From assembly GCA_003550275.1 (NCBI GenBank), contig QXCW01000002.1, forward strand, positions 3,037,501-3,101,500: a DNA stretch of 64,000 bases, given 5' to 3'. A program made the position numbers and the translations under genes. This document shows positions 28,063 through 38,651 of the stretch, piece by piece (the first letter of the stretch is position 1; each line of letters starts with the position of its first letter). Below the pieces are notes generated by a model, which was given only the letters and a program-made list of their open reading frames with translations, was not told the origin of the DNA and made no database searches. The stretch is from Flavobacteriaceae bacterium MAR_2010_72. GTDB lineage: Bacteria; Bacteroidota; Bacteroidia; Flavobacteriales; Flavobacteriaceae.

Positions 28063-29520
28063 CTACTTTTGTTTTTTTGTGTTCTTAACTTTACTGCCTG
28101 ATGTTCTTTCATCAGCTCCTGTACCCACTAAACTATCGCCTCGTTCACGGATTTTTTTATAGCGTTCTCCTGACGATTTCAAAATGGTTTTTACCTCCGC
28201 TTGTGCAATTACTGGGAAAGTTCTAGCGTATAATAAAAACAACACGAAGAAGAACCCGATTGTTCCAATAAAAATTCCAATATCTACAAATGTAGGTGAG
28301 AACATGGTCCATGAAGATGGCAAATAATCTCTGTGTAACGATGTAACGATGATTACAAAACGCTCAAACCACATCCCAATATTAACCACTATTGAAATAG
28401 CAAAAGAGAACATGATACTTGTTCGTAATTTTTTAAACCACATGAACTGTGGAGAGAATACATTACAACTCATCATTGCCCAATAGGCCCACCAGTAAGG
28501 TCCTGTTGCTCTATTTAGGAACGCATATTGTTCATATTCCACCCCTGAATACCACGCAATAAATAACTCTGTGATGTACGCCACTCCCACGATAGAACCG
28601 GTAATCATGATAACGATGTTCATCAACTCAATATGCTGCACAGTGATATAATCTTCTAGACTACATACTTTTCTCATAATGATAAGCAATGTGTTTACCA
28701 TGGCAAATCCCGAGAAAATCGCACCTGCAACAAAGTAAGGTGGGAAAATAGTAGTATGCCACCCTGGGATTACCGAAGTTGCGAAGTCAAAGGATACAAT
28801 AGTATGCACAGAAAGTACAAGTGGTGTTGCCAATCCGGCAAGTACCAATGACACTTCCTCAAAACGTTGCCAATCTTTAGCACGTCCACTCCAACCAAAA
28901 CTCAATAAGGAGTAAATTTTCTTTTGGAAGGGTCTAACGGCTCTATCACGAATCATAGCAAAATCAGGTAATAAACCTGTCCACCAGAATACTAATGATA
29001 CAGATAAATACGTTGAAATTGCGAATACGTCCCAAAGTAGTGGTGAGTTAAAATTCACCCAAAGTGATCCAAATTGGTTTGGAATTGGTAAAACCCAATA
29101 CCCTAACCAAGGACGACCCATGTGAATAATTGGGAATAAACCTGCTTGAATAACAGAGAATATGGTCATCGCTTCTGCTGAGCGGTTAATGGCCATTCTC
29201 CATTTTTGTCGGAATAATAAAAGTACTGCCGAAATTAAGGTTCCAGCGTGACCAATACCAACCCACCAAACGAAGTTAGTAATGTCCCAAGCCCAACCAA
29301 CGGTCTTGTTTAAACCCCAAGTTCCAATCCCTGTGGAGATGGTGTAAATAATACATCCAATACCCCAAAGAAAAGCTACAAGTGATATAGAAAATACAAT
29401 CCACCAAGATTTGTTTGCTTTTCCTTCTACTGGAGCTGCAACATCAACCGACACATCGTGGTATGATTTTTCTCCTGTAACTAAGGGTCTTCTAATAGGT
29501 GCTTCGTAATGAGACGCCAT
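28063..29520 (-). CDS. actC: Alternative complex III subunit ActC (NrfD/PsrC family)
   Basis: Integral membrane subunit, homologous to polysulfide reductase NrfD/PsrC, that forms the quinol site of alternative complex III with the iron-sulfur subunit ActB. The 485 aa protein has about ten membrane helices. The end is charged and lysine-rich (GSKVKNTKKQK). It follows actB by 28 bases and is followed by actD after 3 bases. Confidence 0.94.
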   Translation of the reverse strand: MASHYEAPIRRPLVTGEKSYHDVSVDVAAPVEGKANKSWWIVFSISLVAFLWGIGCIIYTISTGIGTWGLNKTVGWAWDITNFVWWVGIGHAGTLISAVLLLFRQKWRMAINRSAEAMTIFSVIQAGLFPIIHMGRPWLGYWVLPIPNQFGSLWVNFNSPLLWDVFAISTYLSVSLVFWWTGLLPDFAMIRDRAVRPFQKKIYSLLSFGWSGRAKDWQRFEEVSLVLAGLATPLVLSVHTIVSFDFATSVIPGWHTTIFPPYFVAGAIFSGFAMVNTLLIIMRKVCSLEDYITVQHIELMNIVIMITGSIVGVAYITELFIAWYSGVEYEQYAFLNRATGPYWWAYWAMMSCNVFSPQFMWFKKLRTSIMFSFAISIVVNIGMWFERFVIIVTSLHRDYLPSSWTMFSPTFVDIGIFIGTIGFFFVLFLLYARTFPVIAQAEVKTILKSSGERYKKIRERGDSLVGTGADERTSGSKVKNTKKQK

Positions 29521-29548
29521 AATCCTTTATAATTGTTTCTTAATTAAT

Positions 29549-32500
29549 TTATGCTTCGGTTGTATTTCTCACTTTTGTCTGGTACATCACGTTAGGCTTT
29601 GTCCCAACACTTTCCAATAAGTGATACATACGATTATCTTCTTTAAGTTTCGCAACTTTACTTTGTTTATCATTGATGTCTCCAAACACCATTGCTCCAT
29701 TGTTACATGCAGAAGAACAAGCGGTTTGGAACTCACCATCCTTAACTTCACGTCCATCACGTTTAGCATCTAAAATGGTTTTTTGTGTTTTTTGAATACA
29801 CATAGAACATTTCTCCATTACACCACGCGAACGCACTACAACATCTGGATTTAAAACCATACGCCCTAGGTCATCATTCATATGGTAATCAAACTCATCA
29901 TTTTGAGCGTACAAGAACCAATTGAAACGACGTACTTTATAAGGACAGTTATTAGCGCAGTAACGTGTACCTACGCAACGGTTATAAGCCATGTGATTTT
30001 GACCCTGACGACCATGTGATGTTGCCGCAACTGGACAAACTGTTTCACAAGGCGCATGATTACAATGCTGACACATTACAGGTTGAAATGCAACTTGCGG
30101 ATTATCAGCTGGATCTTCCATTTCTCCAAATCCTCCTAAAGACCCTTTATCTCCTGTTAAACCAGAGAATTCTTTCTTTTTAGTGTTATCTTCTTTAAAG
30201 GTATCTTCAGATGAATAGTATCTATCAATACGTAACCAATGCATGTCACGGCTACGACGTACTTCAGTTTTACCAACAACAGGCACATTGTTTTCAGAGT
30301 GACAAGCAATCACACAAGCGCCACATCCTGTACAAGCATTTAAGTCGATAGACAAATTAAAATGATGCCCTATCGATCGATCAAATTCATCCCATAGGTC
30401 AACATCTGGAGAAGTTACCGGCGTTTCCTTATGGTTTAAGGAAACAACAGGTATGGCATTCCAATAGTCTTTATCCTTGGTGTTAAATACCTCAAGTGTG
30501 GTTTCTTTGATAATGTCACCACGACCCATTAATGTATTTTGAAGCTGCACACAAGCAAACTCATGGGTTCCTGAAACTACTGCAACAGTAACATTTTGCG
30601 TGCTATTAAAGTTTTGGTACAATGCATAAGCATTTACACCAGTTTTCATTTCATCTTTTAATCCAGCAGACCTTCCATAACCTAAAGCTAAGCCAACGGA
30701 GCCTTTTGCTTGTCCTGGTTGGATAATAACTGGAACAGTCAGGCTAACACCATTTACATTTACCTCTGCATAACTTCCGTTAAGCGCTCCGTTTGCAACA
30801 TTCTCATTGGTTAAGCCCAATTCGGCTGCATCAGATTTTGAAATAGTCAAGTAGTTGTCCCAAGAAGTTCTAGTTATAGGGTCTGGAAACTCTTGTAACC
30901 ACGGGTTGTTGGCTTGTTGCCCATCACCCATTCCAATTTTAGTATATAATGTAAGCTCTAAGCCACTGCCTTCGGAAACTGAAGCCGCTAAAGCTCTTGC
31001 TGCATTTCCAGAAGTTGGCACTTCTTCAATAGTTTCATCGGTTTCAACAGTTTCTATTTCTGAAGCTGAAATACTTCCAACGTAAACACCATCATGTAAA
31101 GCTTGATTGAATGAACTTCCTCCTAGGATTCCTTCATTCCATGTATCTTTAATATAGTCGTGAAGCGATTTATCATTTCCAGTCCACTTTAATAAAGCTT
31201 CCTGAAATTGTCTTGTATCAAACAACGAACGTATGGTTGGTTGTGTTAAGGCGTAGTGACCTTTCTTGATCTCTACATCACCCCATGATTCTAAATAGTG
31301 GGGGGTCGCAGCAAGAAAATCACATGCTGTAGCCGTTTCATCGGCTTTCATTGAAAACGCAATTGATAATTCTGTTTTCCCTAAACCTTCAGCAAAATCT
31401 GAAGCATTAGGCAAAGTATATAAGGGGTTAACACCACTCATAATGATAGCTCCTACTTTACCAGCCTTCATATCAGCCACCAAAGTCATTACTGCTTTAT
31501 CATTACCTTGTCTTGTTTTTATAGGTGTTTTAGGGTCAAAAGCTTTACTATTCAAGCTTTCATTGATTTCCAAAACAACCGTTTGAGCATTTACGTCATC
31601 TATTCCTGTTACAACAACACCGTTGCTACCTGCTCTTTTTAATTCTGAAGCTGCTTTTTGCAAAGCATCTTCTACCTTTTCTGGCAGGGCTTTTCCGGCA
31701 TAAGCACTTCCTACAACCAAACTATGTAATTTAGCTAAAGCTAATTTTTGTTCACTTGGTGTAAGCGGAATACGCTTATCGGCATTAGCGCCAGTCAAAC
31801 TCATATTAGACTCAAACTGAATATGGCGTGACATTTTTCCATGGTTTGGAACACGTCCTTTAGAATAACCTGAATCAAATCCGCCACCTTGCCAGTCGCC
31901 TAGAAAATCAGCACCAATAGAAACGATGGTACTTGCTTTTTCAAAATCATAATTGGCTAAACCGCGTTCGCCATATTTTGCCTCAAAAGCGTCTAAAGCT
32001 GTAGATGCAGAAACCGCATCGTATACAACGTGACGTACATTACCGTAAGCCTCTTTAAATTCTGATATCAATTTAGATGTTGAAGGACTTGCATGGGTTT
32101 GTGTCAATAACACGATTTCCTTTCCAGCAACTTTTAAATCGGTAAGTTTTTGATTGGTTTCAGAATCAAAGTCACTCCAAGAAATAGAGTCTTCGCCTTT
32201 CATTGGGCCACTTGCTCTCAAACTATCATAAAGACCTAAAACCGAAGCATTAACTCTTGCGTTAGCGCCTCCATAGGTAGTTGCTAACGTGTTGTTCTCA
32301 ATCTTGATTGGGCGACCTTCTCTGGTTTTCACCAAAACACTTGCGAAATCGAAACCGTCAGCAATTGTAGTTGCATAATAATTAGCTACACCTGGAATAA
32401 TTTCGGTTGGCTGAACAACATAAGGAATTGATTTTATGACTGGCCCTTCACATGCGGCTAACGAAGCCGCTGCTGTACTAAAACCAACATACTTTAAGAA

Positions 32501-32662
32501 ATCTCGACGCGTTGTTGAAGACGCTCCCAAAGTGTTTTTATCTCCTAAAAACTCATCCGTAGGGATTTCTTGAACAAATTCGTTTTGCTTTAGCGTCTCA
32601 ACAATAGAGCTGTTCTCGTTTAGCTCTTCAACACTTTTCCAGTATTTCTTGTTTGATGACAT
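29549..32662 (-). CDS. actB: Alternative complex III subunit ActB (molybdopterin-like plus iron-sulfur domains)
   Basis: Periplasmic iron-sulfur subunit (1037 aa) of alternative complex III. An internal Tat-type motif TRRDFLK (R52, R53) after a long cytoplasmic N-terminus is followed by a lipobox-like LAAC (C71). The middle is a molybdopterin oxidoreductase-like domain that in this family carries no cofactor. The C-terminal third is a four-cluster ferredoxin domain: CTGCGACVIAC, CQHCNHAPCETVC, CVGTRYCANNC and CSMCIQK with CSSAC. It is 29 bases after actA. Confidence 0.95.
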   Translation of the reverse strand: MSSNKKYWKSVEELNENSSIVETLKQNEFVQEIPTDEFLGDKNTLGASSTTRRDFLKYVGFSTAAASLAACEGPVIKSIPYVVQPTEIIPGVANYYATTIADGFDFASVLVKTREGRPIKIENNTLATTYGGANARVNASVLGLYDSLRASGPMKGEDSISWSDFDSETNQKLTDLKVAGKEIVLLTQTHASPSTSKLISEFKEAYGNVRHVVYDAVSASTALDAFEAKYGERGLANYDFEKASTIVSIGADFLGDWQGGGFDSGYSKGRVPNHGKMSRHIQFESNMSLTGANADKRIPLTPSEQKLALAKLHSLVVGSAYAGKALPEKVEDALQKAASELKRAGSNGVVVTGIDDVNAQTVVLEINESLNSKAFDPKTPIKTRQGNDKAVMTLVADMKAGKVGAIIMSGVNPLYTLPNASDFAEGLGKTELSIAFSMKADETATACDFLAATPHYLESWGDVEIKKGHYALTQPTIRSLFDTRQFQEALLKWTGNDKSLHDYIKDTWNEGILGGSSFNQALHDGVYVGSISASEIETVETDETIEEVPTSGNAARALAASVSEGSGLELTLYTKIGMGDGQQANNPWLQEFPDPITRTSWDNYLTISKSDAAELGLTNENVANGALNGSYAEVNVNGVSLTVPVIIQPGQAKGSVGLALGYGRSAGLKDEMKTGVNAYALYQNFNSTQNVTVAVVSGTHEFACVQLQNTLMGRGDIIKETTLEVFNTKDKDYWNAIPVVSLNHKETPVTSPDVDLWDEFDRSIGHHFNLSIDLNACTGCGACVIACHSENNVPVVGKTEVRRSRDMHWLRIDRYYSSEDTFKEDNTKKKEFSGLTGDKGSLGGFGEMEDPADNPQVAFQPVMCQHCNHAPCETVCPVAATSHGRQGQNHMAYNRCVGTRYCANNCPYKVRRFNWFLYAQNDEFDYHMNDDLGRMVLNPDVVVRSRGVMEKCSMCIQKTQKTILDAKRDGREVKDGEFQTACSSACNNGAMVFGDINDKQSKVAKLKEDNRMYHLLESVGTKPNVMYQTKVRNTTEA

Positions 32663-32691
32663 ATTATATAATTGAATTACTTCTTAATAAA

Positions 32692-33981
32692 TTAATAATG
32701 ACATTTTCCACACTCTAAACCTCCCATTTGAGCGGCCGTAAGCTTGTCTACGCCATATTTTTTAGATAACTGCTCATGTATTTTTTCATAATACGCATTA
32801 CCTTGAACATTAACTTCGGTCTCTCTATGACAGCTAATACACCATCCCATAGTAAGTGGTGAAAACTGATACACCTCTTCCATAGTTTCAACAGGCCCAT
32901 GACAAGTTTGACATTGCACACCAGCTACTGAAACGTGTTGTGAGTGGTTAAAATAAGCAAAGTCAGGCAAATTATGGATTCTAACCCATTTTACAGGCTG
33001 CGCATCTCCAGTGTAAGCTTGATCGGCATCACTCCATCCAGCAGCTGCATATAATTTTTGGATTTCACCATCATAAAATGCTTTATCATATTCTGCAGTA
33101 GTTTCACCGTTATATTCGTAAATAGATTTATGACAGTTCATACATACATTTAGCGATGGAATACCAGATGTTTTACTAACTCTTGCCGAAGAGTGACAGT
33201 ATTTACAATCAATACCATTATCTCCAGCGTGAATTTTATGCGAAAAATGAATAGGCTGTACAGGCTGATACCCTTGATCAACCCCAATTTGCATGAAATA
33301 TCCATACACAAAATAGCCACTGGCCAATAAAAAGAATATCGATGTTACCAATACCAAGAATTGATTTTGGGCAAAAGCCTTCCAAATAGGGATTGTTTTA
33401 TCTGCTGTGGCAACTTCAATACCTTTTTCCTGTGCAAAACGCGTTAAGGTTTGTCTCACCAAAATCAACCCAATGGCCAATAAAGCAAATAATAAAGCTA
33501 ATGCACCAAGAATTAATTTGTTAGATGAATCATCACCAGTGGCTGCGGTTGACACAACCACATCCGGTCCAGGAGTTGGAGGCGCAGGAGCTTCAGCAGC
33601 AGTATACGCCAATATATCACTAATATCTTGATCAGAAAGCGTTGGAAACGCTGTCATGGCAGTTTGGTTGTACTCGTTAAAAATCTGATTAGCATACGCA
33701 TCGCCAGACTTTATCATACCTGCACTATTTCTAATCCACGCGTCTAACCAAGCTCTATCCAAACCTTGCTCATCCAATAAACGTTGTTCAATATTACGCA
33801 ACGCCGGACCTGTCATTTTTTTATCTAATTGATGGCAAGCAGCACAGTTAGTATTGAATAAAGTTTTCCCTTTTGCAGGATCTCCTTCTTGAGCGTTAAG
33901 AGTAGCTGAAAACGTGAGTAAAACAATAAACCCTAAATACAGAATTTTTGAGGTTATTTTACGGTATATCACCTGTTTCAT
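32692..33981 (-). CDS. actA: Alternative complex III subunit ActA, multiheme cytochrome c with fused monoheme domain
   Basis: Multiheme cytochrome that begins the act operon and carries electrons from the complex. I prefer the ATG at 33981 (MKQVIYRK, then a signal peptide ending LNAQ) over 34026, which adds a hydrophilic 15-residue lead. The mature protein has a class I cytochrome c domain (CAACH), a membrane helix near 155-175, a second near 208-225, then a c3-like multiheme part with CKYCH, CMNCH, CQTCH, CISCH and CGKCH. Six CxxCH motifs in all, against five in the usual ActA; the last is 2 residues from the end. Confidence 0.92.
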   Translation of the reverse strand: MKQVIYRKITSKILYLGFIVLLTFSATLNAQEGDPAKGKTLFNTNCAACHQLDKKMTGPALRNIEQRLLDEQGLDRAWLDAWIRNSAGMIKSGDAYANQIFNEYNQTAMTAFPTLSDQDISDILAYTAAEAPAPPTPGPDVVVSTAATGDDSSNKLILGALALLFALLAIGLILVRQTLTRFAQEKGIEVATADKTIPIWKAFAQNQFLVLVTSIFFLLASGYFVYGYFMQIGVDQGYQPVQPIHFSHKIHAGDNGIDCKYCHSSARVSKTSGIPSLNVCMNCHKSIYEYNGETTAEYDKAFYDGEIQKLYAAAGWSDADQAYTGDAQPVKWVRIHNLPDFAYFNHSQHVSVAGVQCQTCHGPVETMEEVYQFSPLTMGWCISCHRETEVNVQGNAYYEKIHEQLSKKYGVDKLTAAQMGGLECGKCHY

Positions 33982-34060
33982 ATTGTTAGTTGAATTATCT
34001 TCTAAACTTTGGTACGATTTTTTCATTTAAGACAGAAAAATACTGATATAAAATCTCACG

Positions 34061-34068
34061 CAAAAGTA
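34061..34068 (-). promoter_or_regulatory. Promoter -7 element of the act-cox operon
   Basis: Minus-strand TACTTTTG fits TAnnTTTG, 80 bases before the chosen actA start. It probably drives actABCDEF-coxB-coxA, since no terminator is visible between these genes. Confidence 0.5.
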
Positions 34069-34166
34069 ATACTTAAAGTCGATTTTAGAAATGTTACAGA
34101 AGTGTTAATACATAATTTATAAAGATTCTAAATAATAATTTTGTACACATATCAGTTAATATAATT

Positions 34167-34174
34167 TACCTTTG
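34167..34174 (+). promoter_or_regulatory. Promoter -7 element of the SPOR-domain gene
   Basis: TACCTTTG fits TAnnTTTG, 18 bases before the ATG at 34193. A TTTG lies 23 bases further upstream, slightly more distant than ideal. Confidence 0.55.
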
Positions 34175-34192
34175 TCTTAAATTGAAAAGCAT

Positions 34193-34582
34193 ATGAAATT
34201 TACAGTTCGAGAAATTAGTTTTACTTGCCTCATTTTGTTGATGTTTACTAGTTATAGTAATGCCCAACAGGCTCAAGTAAGAGTTGACCAGGATAAGGAC
34301 ATTGCTAAACTTTTAGAATTTAAAAAAGATTTAAGTACTGTAGATCTCTATAAGATTCAAGTCTTTCAAGGCAATAGATCTAGTGCTGAAGATGCCAAAA
34401 GTAAGTTTGCCAATTTATATGGTGAATGGCCAATAAGCATGGAATATGAAACACCAAATTACAAGATTTGGGTAGGAAATTTTAGAAGTCGTTTAGAGGC
34501 GGATAAGGCTTTAATCAAAATAAAAAAGAACTATATGAATGCGTTTATCTTTAAGCCTAAAAAAGAAAAAAAGACGCCTTAA
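34193..34582 (+). CDS. Small exported SPOR-domain protein
   Basis: A 129 aa protein with a signal peptide ending near residue 24 (SNAQQ). The rest is one SPOR domain (about 50-122: YKIQVFQGNRSSAEDAKSKF ... NYKIWVGNFRSRLEADKALI), a fold that binds septal peptidoglycan stripped of stem peptides. There is no other domain, and the end is lysine-rich. It is a single-gene unit with its own promoter, facing infB across a bidirectional terminator. Periplasmic cell-envelope location is inferred from the signal. Confidence 0.85.
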   Translation: MKFTVREISFTCLILLMFTSYSNAQQAQVRVDQDKDIAKLLEFKKDLSTVDLYKIQVFQGNRSSAEDAKSKFANLYGEWPISMEYETPNYKIWVGNFRSRLEADKALIKIKKNYMNAFIFKPKKEKKTP

Positions 34583-34601
34583 CACGTCTTTAATATAAAT
34601 G

Positions 34602-34650
34602 AAAATGCGACCTTTTAGTTACTTTATAACCAAAAAAGGTCGCATTTTTT
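34602..34650. terminator. Bidirectional terminator between SPOR gene and infB
   Basis: Inverted repeat AAAATGCGACCTTTT / AAAAGGTCGCATTTT with A runs on the left and T runs on the right, so it can work on both strands. It serves the two convergent genes that end on either side. Confidence 0.85.
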
Positions 34651-34667
34651 TATGCTTTTAAAAGAAT

Positions 34668-37376
34668 TTACTTCAACTTCTTTTTAACTTCAACTTCCTG
34701 GAATGCTTCAATAACATCATCAATTTGAATGTCGTTATAGTTTTTAATTTGCATACCGCAATCGTAACCTTTAGCTACTTCCTTGGCGTCATCTTTAAAT
34801 CGTTTAAGCGAAGTCAATTCTCCAGTGTAAACTACTACACCATCCCTAATTAATCTAATTCCAGAGTTTCTGAATATCTTACCACTTGTCACCATACAAC
34901 CTGCAATAGTTCCTACTTTGGAAACTTTAAAGGTCTCTCTAATTTCGGCAGTACCTGTAACTTCTTCTTTTACCTCTGGAGATAACATACCTTCCATTGC
35001 ATCCTTAAGATCGTTTATGGCATCGTAGATAATTGAATACGTTCTAATATCAATTTCTTCTTTATCAGCTATCTGTCGAGCATTACCCATTGGTCTAACG
35101 TTAAATCCGATAATAATCGCGTCTGACGCCGTTGCCAATAAAACATCACTTTCGGTAATGGCTCCAACTCCTTTATGAATAATATTCACTTGAATTTCTT
35201 CGGTAGACAACTTTTGGAATGAATCTGTCAAGGCTTCAACAGAACCATCCACGTCACCTTTAAGGATAATATTCAATTCTTGGAAATCTCCAAGTGCAAT
35301 ACGTCGTCCAATTTCATCTAAAGTAATATGACGTTGCGTTCTAACCGATTGTTCACGCTGTAATTGCGTTCGTTTAGCTGCAATTTGTTTTGCTTCACGC
35401 TCGTCTTCAAAGACGTTGAATTTATCACCTGCTTGCGGTGCACCGTCCAACCCTAGTATAGAAACTGGTGTTGATGGTCCAGCTTCCTTAACATCATTTC
35501 CACGTTCATCGTGCATGGCTTTTACCTTACCACTGTTTTTTCCAGCAAGTACATAATCCCCGATTTTAAGTGTTCCTGCTTGAACAAGGATTGTAGAGAC
35601 ATAGCCTCTTCCTTTATCAAGAAAGGCTTCAACTACAGTTCCGTTGGCATTTTTATTCGGATTGGCTTTCAATTCCAATAATTCGGCTTCGAGAAGTACC
35701 TTTTCAAGTAATTCTTTAACTCCTTGTCCAGTTTTGGCCGAAATGTCTTGGGACTGGATTTTACCACCCCAATCTTCTACTAATAAATTCATATTCGCTA
35801 ATCCTTCTTTAACTTTTTCAGGATTTGCATTAGGTTTATCTATTTTGTTTATCGCGAATACAATTGGCACACTAGCTGCTTGAGCATGAGCAATGGCCTC
35901 CTTGGTTTGTGGCATAATGTCATCATCAGCTGCAATAACAATTATGGCTAAATCGGTAACTTGAGCACCACGCGCACGCATGGCCGTAAAGGCTTCGTGA
36001 CCTGGTGTATCTAAAAAGGCGATTTTTTCTCCGTTATCTAAAATAACACCGTAGGCTCCGATATGTTGGGTAATCCCCCCAGACTCACCGGCAATTACAT
36101 TTTCTTGTCTAATATAATCTAGCAATGATGTTTTACCGTGATCAACGTGACCCATAACCGTTACAATTGGCGCACGAGGTTTTACATCTTTAGGATCATC
36201 TTGATTATCTTCAAGAGATACTTCAATATCAGCGGTCACAAACTCTACCTCATAACCAAATTCATCTGCAACAACCGATAAGGTTTCTGCATCTAAACGT
36301 TGGTTCATGGTCACCATCATTCCTAATGACATACATGCTGAAATAATCTCGGTCACCGAAACATTCATCATGGTTGCCACTTCACTTGCAGTAACAAACT
36401 CGGTTACTTTAAGCGTTTTACTTTCTGCTTGTTGTTGTTCTAAATCCTTTTCGGATTGCTCTCTATGCTGATCCCGCTTTTCTCTACGGTATTTAGCACC
36501 TTTTCCTTTGGATGATTTTCCTTGAAGTTTTTCTAGGGTTTCACGCACCTGTTTTTGAACTTCAGCTTCACTAGGTTCTTCCTTAATTGTGCTTGTGCGC
36601 TTACCTCCAGGCTTTCCTTTAAAACCTCCACGGTTACCTTGTCGGTTATCATATCCTGATCTATTATCAGATCCTGAATCGGATTTACTTATTCGACGTC
36701 TTTTCTTTTTATTGGCATCTGACTTCCCAACTTTGCTTGGTTCTGCCTTTTTTTCCTCTTTCTTCTTTTTAGGTTTATCAAATTTTGACAAATCTATTTT
36801 ATCCCCAGCAATAGTAGGTCCAGAAAGCTTTTGGTATTTGGTTTTTAACTTTTCGTCATCAACAGGTGCCTCTGCTTCTTGTTTTGCTACAGGCGCTTCT
36901 TCTTCAGGCTTTGGGGAAGGTGCTTTTACTTCTTCTTTAACTTCTGGTTTTACCTCCTCTTTGGCTTTTGGGGTTTCCTTTGGTGCTTCTTCAACTTTAG
37001 GTTCCTCCTTTTTTACTTCAGGTTTAGCCGGATTGAGGTCAATTTTACCAACTTGTTTTGGTCCACTAAAATCAGCTTTAGCTTTAATAACCTTTCTGCT
37101 CTCTTCTTCCTTTTTAGCCTTTTCTTCCAATTCACGCTCACGGAGTTCACGCAACTCTTCTTTCTCCTTAAGCTTCGCCTCACTAACCTCAATAGATGCT
37201 ACTTTTTTACTCGCATCGGTTTGAAATTCGTCGGAAAGAATTTTGTAAACGTCATCGGATATTTTTGTATTAGGACTTTTCTCTACTTCAACGCCTTTTG
37301 ATTCTAGAAAATCAACAGCACGATCAATAGAAATATTGAGTTCTCTTAATACTTTATTTAATCTTGTTTGAGCCAT
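34668..37376 (-). CDS. infB: Translation initiation factor IF-2
   Basis: GTPase that places initiator tRNA in the ribosomal P site. The 902 aa protein has an N-terminal IF2_N-type fold ([24 protein letters not shown]), a long Lys/Glu/Pro-rich linker (about 80-300), a second IF2_N domain, the G domain ([21 protein letters not shown]) and the C-terminal C1/C2 domains. It follows nusA by 30 bases in the rimP-nusA-infB operon and ends at a bidirectional terminator. Confidence 0.97.
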   Translation of the reverse strand: MAQTRLNKVLRELNISIDRAVDFLESKGVEVEKSPNTKISDDVYKILSDEFQTDASKKVASIEVSEAKLKEKEELRELRERELEEKAKKEEESRKVIKAKADFSGPKQVGKIDLNPAKPEVKKEEPKVEEAPKETPKAKEEVKPEVKEEVKAPSPKPEEEAPVAKQEAEAPVDDEKLKTKYQKLSGPTIAGDKIDLSKFDKPKKKKEEKKAEPSKVGKSDANKKKRRRISKSDSGSDNRSGYDNRQGNRGGFKGKPGGKRTSTIKEEPSEAEVQKQVRETLEKLQGKSSKGKGAKYRREKRDQHREQSEKDLEQQQAESKTLKVTEFVTASEVATMMNVSVTEIISACMSLGMMVTMNQRLDAETLSVVADEFGYEVEFVTADIEVSLEDNQDDPKDVKPRAPIVTVMGHVDHGKTSLLDYIRQENVIAGESGGITQHIGAYGVILDNGEKIAFLDTPGHEAFTAMRARGAQVTDLAIIVIAADDDIMPQTKEAIAHAQAASVPIVFAINKIDKPNANPEKVKEGLANMNLLVEDWGGKIQSQDISAKTGQGVKELLEKVLLEAELLELKANPNKNANGTVVEAFLDKGRGYVSTILVQAGTLKIGDYVLAGKNSGKVKAMHDERGNDVKEAGPSTPVSILGLDGAPQAGDKFNVFEDEREAKQIAAKRTQLQREQSVRTQRHITLDEIGRRIALGDFQELNIILKGDVDGSVEALTDSFQKLSTEEIQVNIIHKGVGAITESDVLLATASDAIIIGFNVRPMGNARQIADKEEIDIRTYSIIYDAINDLKDAMEGMLSPEVKEEVTGTAEIRETFKVSKVGTIAGCMVTSGKIFRNSGIRLIRDGVVVYTGELTSLKRFKDDAKEVAKGYDCGMQIKNYNDIQIDDVIEAFQEVEVKKKLK

Positions 37377-37406
37377 AAATTGCTTGTAATATAACTTAAA
37401 TATGTG

Positions 37407-38639
37407 TTATTCTTCAAATTCTTCTTTCAGAATCCTAATAACATCTAAAATTGTTTCTTCTTCTAAATCGGTTCTCTTAACTAGGTCTTGAACATCCTGC
37501 TCTAGAATACTTTTTGCAGTGTCTAAACCTGCTTTACTGAATTCTTCAATAATCCAGCCTTCTATTTCATCAGAGAATTCACTTAACTCAACATCTTCTT
37601 CTGCACCTTCTCTAAATACATCAATCTCATAACCTGTTAATTGTCCGGCCAAACGGATATTGTGCCCGCCTCTACCAATAGCTTTTGAAACTTCTTCTGG
37701 TTTAAGCAACACTTCGGCGCGTTTGGTCTCTTCATTTAATTTTACCGTAGTTACTCTTGCAGGGCTTAATGCTCTGGTAACATAGAGTTGTACATTATTG
37801 GTATAATTGATCACATCAATATTTTCATTACCCAATTCACGAACGATACCATGGATTCTAGACCCTTTCATACCAACACAGGCACCTACTGGGTCAATTC
37901 TATCATCATACGAATCAACAGCCACTTTGGCCTTTTCACCAGGAATACGAACTACATTTTTAATCGTGATCAAACCATCAAAAACTTCTGGAATTTCCTG
38001 TTCAAATAATTTTTCCAAAAACACTGGTGATGTTCTTGACATGATAATTGCTGGTTTATTCCCTTTAAGCTCAACGCTCTCAATGATGCCTCGTACATTC
38101 TCCCCTTTTCTGAAAAAATCTGAAGGAATTTGTTTTTCTTTTGGTAAAATAATCTCATTGCCTTCATCATCCAACAAAATGATGGCTCTATGGCGAATGT
38201 GATGTACTTCGGCCGTATAAATTTCTCCTTCTAATTCTTTGAACTGCTTATAGATGTTTGTGTTATCGTGTTCATGAATTTTAGAGATCAGATTTTGACG
38301 TAATGCCAAAATAGATCGCCGTCCTAAATTGATTAATTTCACCTCTTCGGCTACATCTTCACCAACTTCAAAATCGGGTTCAATTTTACGTGCTTCGGTC
38401 AAAGTGATCTCTTGGTTGGGATCTTCCACTTCATCATCTGCAACAACAACTCTATTTCTCCAAATTTCTAAATCGCCTTTATCGGGATTTATAATGATAT
38501 CGAAGTTATCATCATCACCATACTTCTTTTTTAATGCATTTCTTAATACATCTTCTAAAATCGCCATCAACGTTACACGATCAATGAGTTTATCGTCCTT
38601 GAATTCTGAAAAAGAATCGATTAACGCAATATTTTCCAT
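37407..38639 (-). CDS. nusA: Transcription termination/antitermination factor NusA
   Basis: RNA polymerase-bound factor that affects pausing, termination and antitermination. The 410 aa protein has the N-terminal polymerase-binding domain, an S1 domain (about 130-200), and two KH domains (around GACVGMKGSRIHGIVREL and IGRGGHNIRLAGQLTG). It lacks the acidic C-terminal repeats of proteobacterial NusA and is close to the short form. It lies 12 bases after rimP. In Escherichia coli NusA regulates its own operon, relevant to the hairpin upstream of rimP here. Confidence 0.96.
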   Translation of the reverse strand: MENIALIDSFSEFKDDKLIDRVTLMAILEDVLRNALKKKYGDDDNFDIIINPDKGDLEIWRNRVVVADDEVEDPNQEITLTEARKIEPDFEVGEDVAEEVKLINLGRRSILALRQNLISKIHEHDNTNIYKQFKELEGEIYTAEVHHIRHRAIILLDDEGNEIILPKEKQIPSDFFRKGENVRGIIESVELKGNKPAIIMSRTSPVFLEKLFEQEIPEVFDGLITIKNVVRIPGEKAKVAVDSYDDRIDPVGACVGMKGSRIHGIVRELGNENIDVINYTNNVQLYVTRALSPARVTTVKLNEETKRAEVLLKPEEVSKAIGRGGHNIRLAGQLTGYEIDVFREGAEEDVELSEFSDEIEGWIIEEFSKAGLDTAKSILEQDVQDLVKRTDLEEETILDVIRILKEEFEE

Positions 38640-38651
38640 CTCTGTTAAGAA

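Noticed and set aside
36589-37301. Long plus-strand open frames opposite infB (up to 211 codons, Ser/Phe/Leu-rich).
   Set aside because: They are the antisense of the Lys/Glu/Pro-rich IF-2 linker; composition follows from the sense codons and no family is seen.
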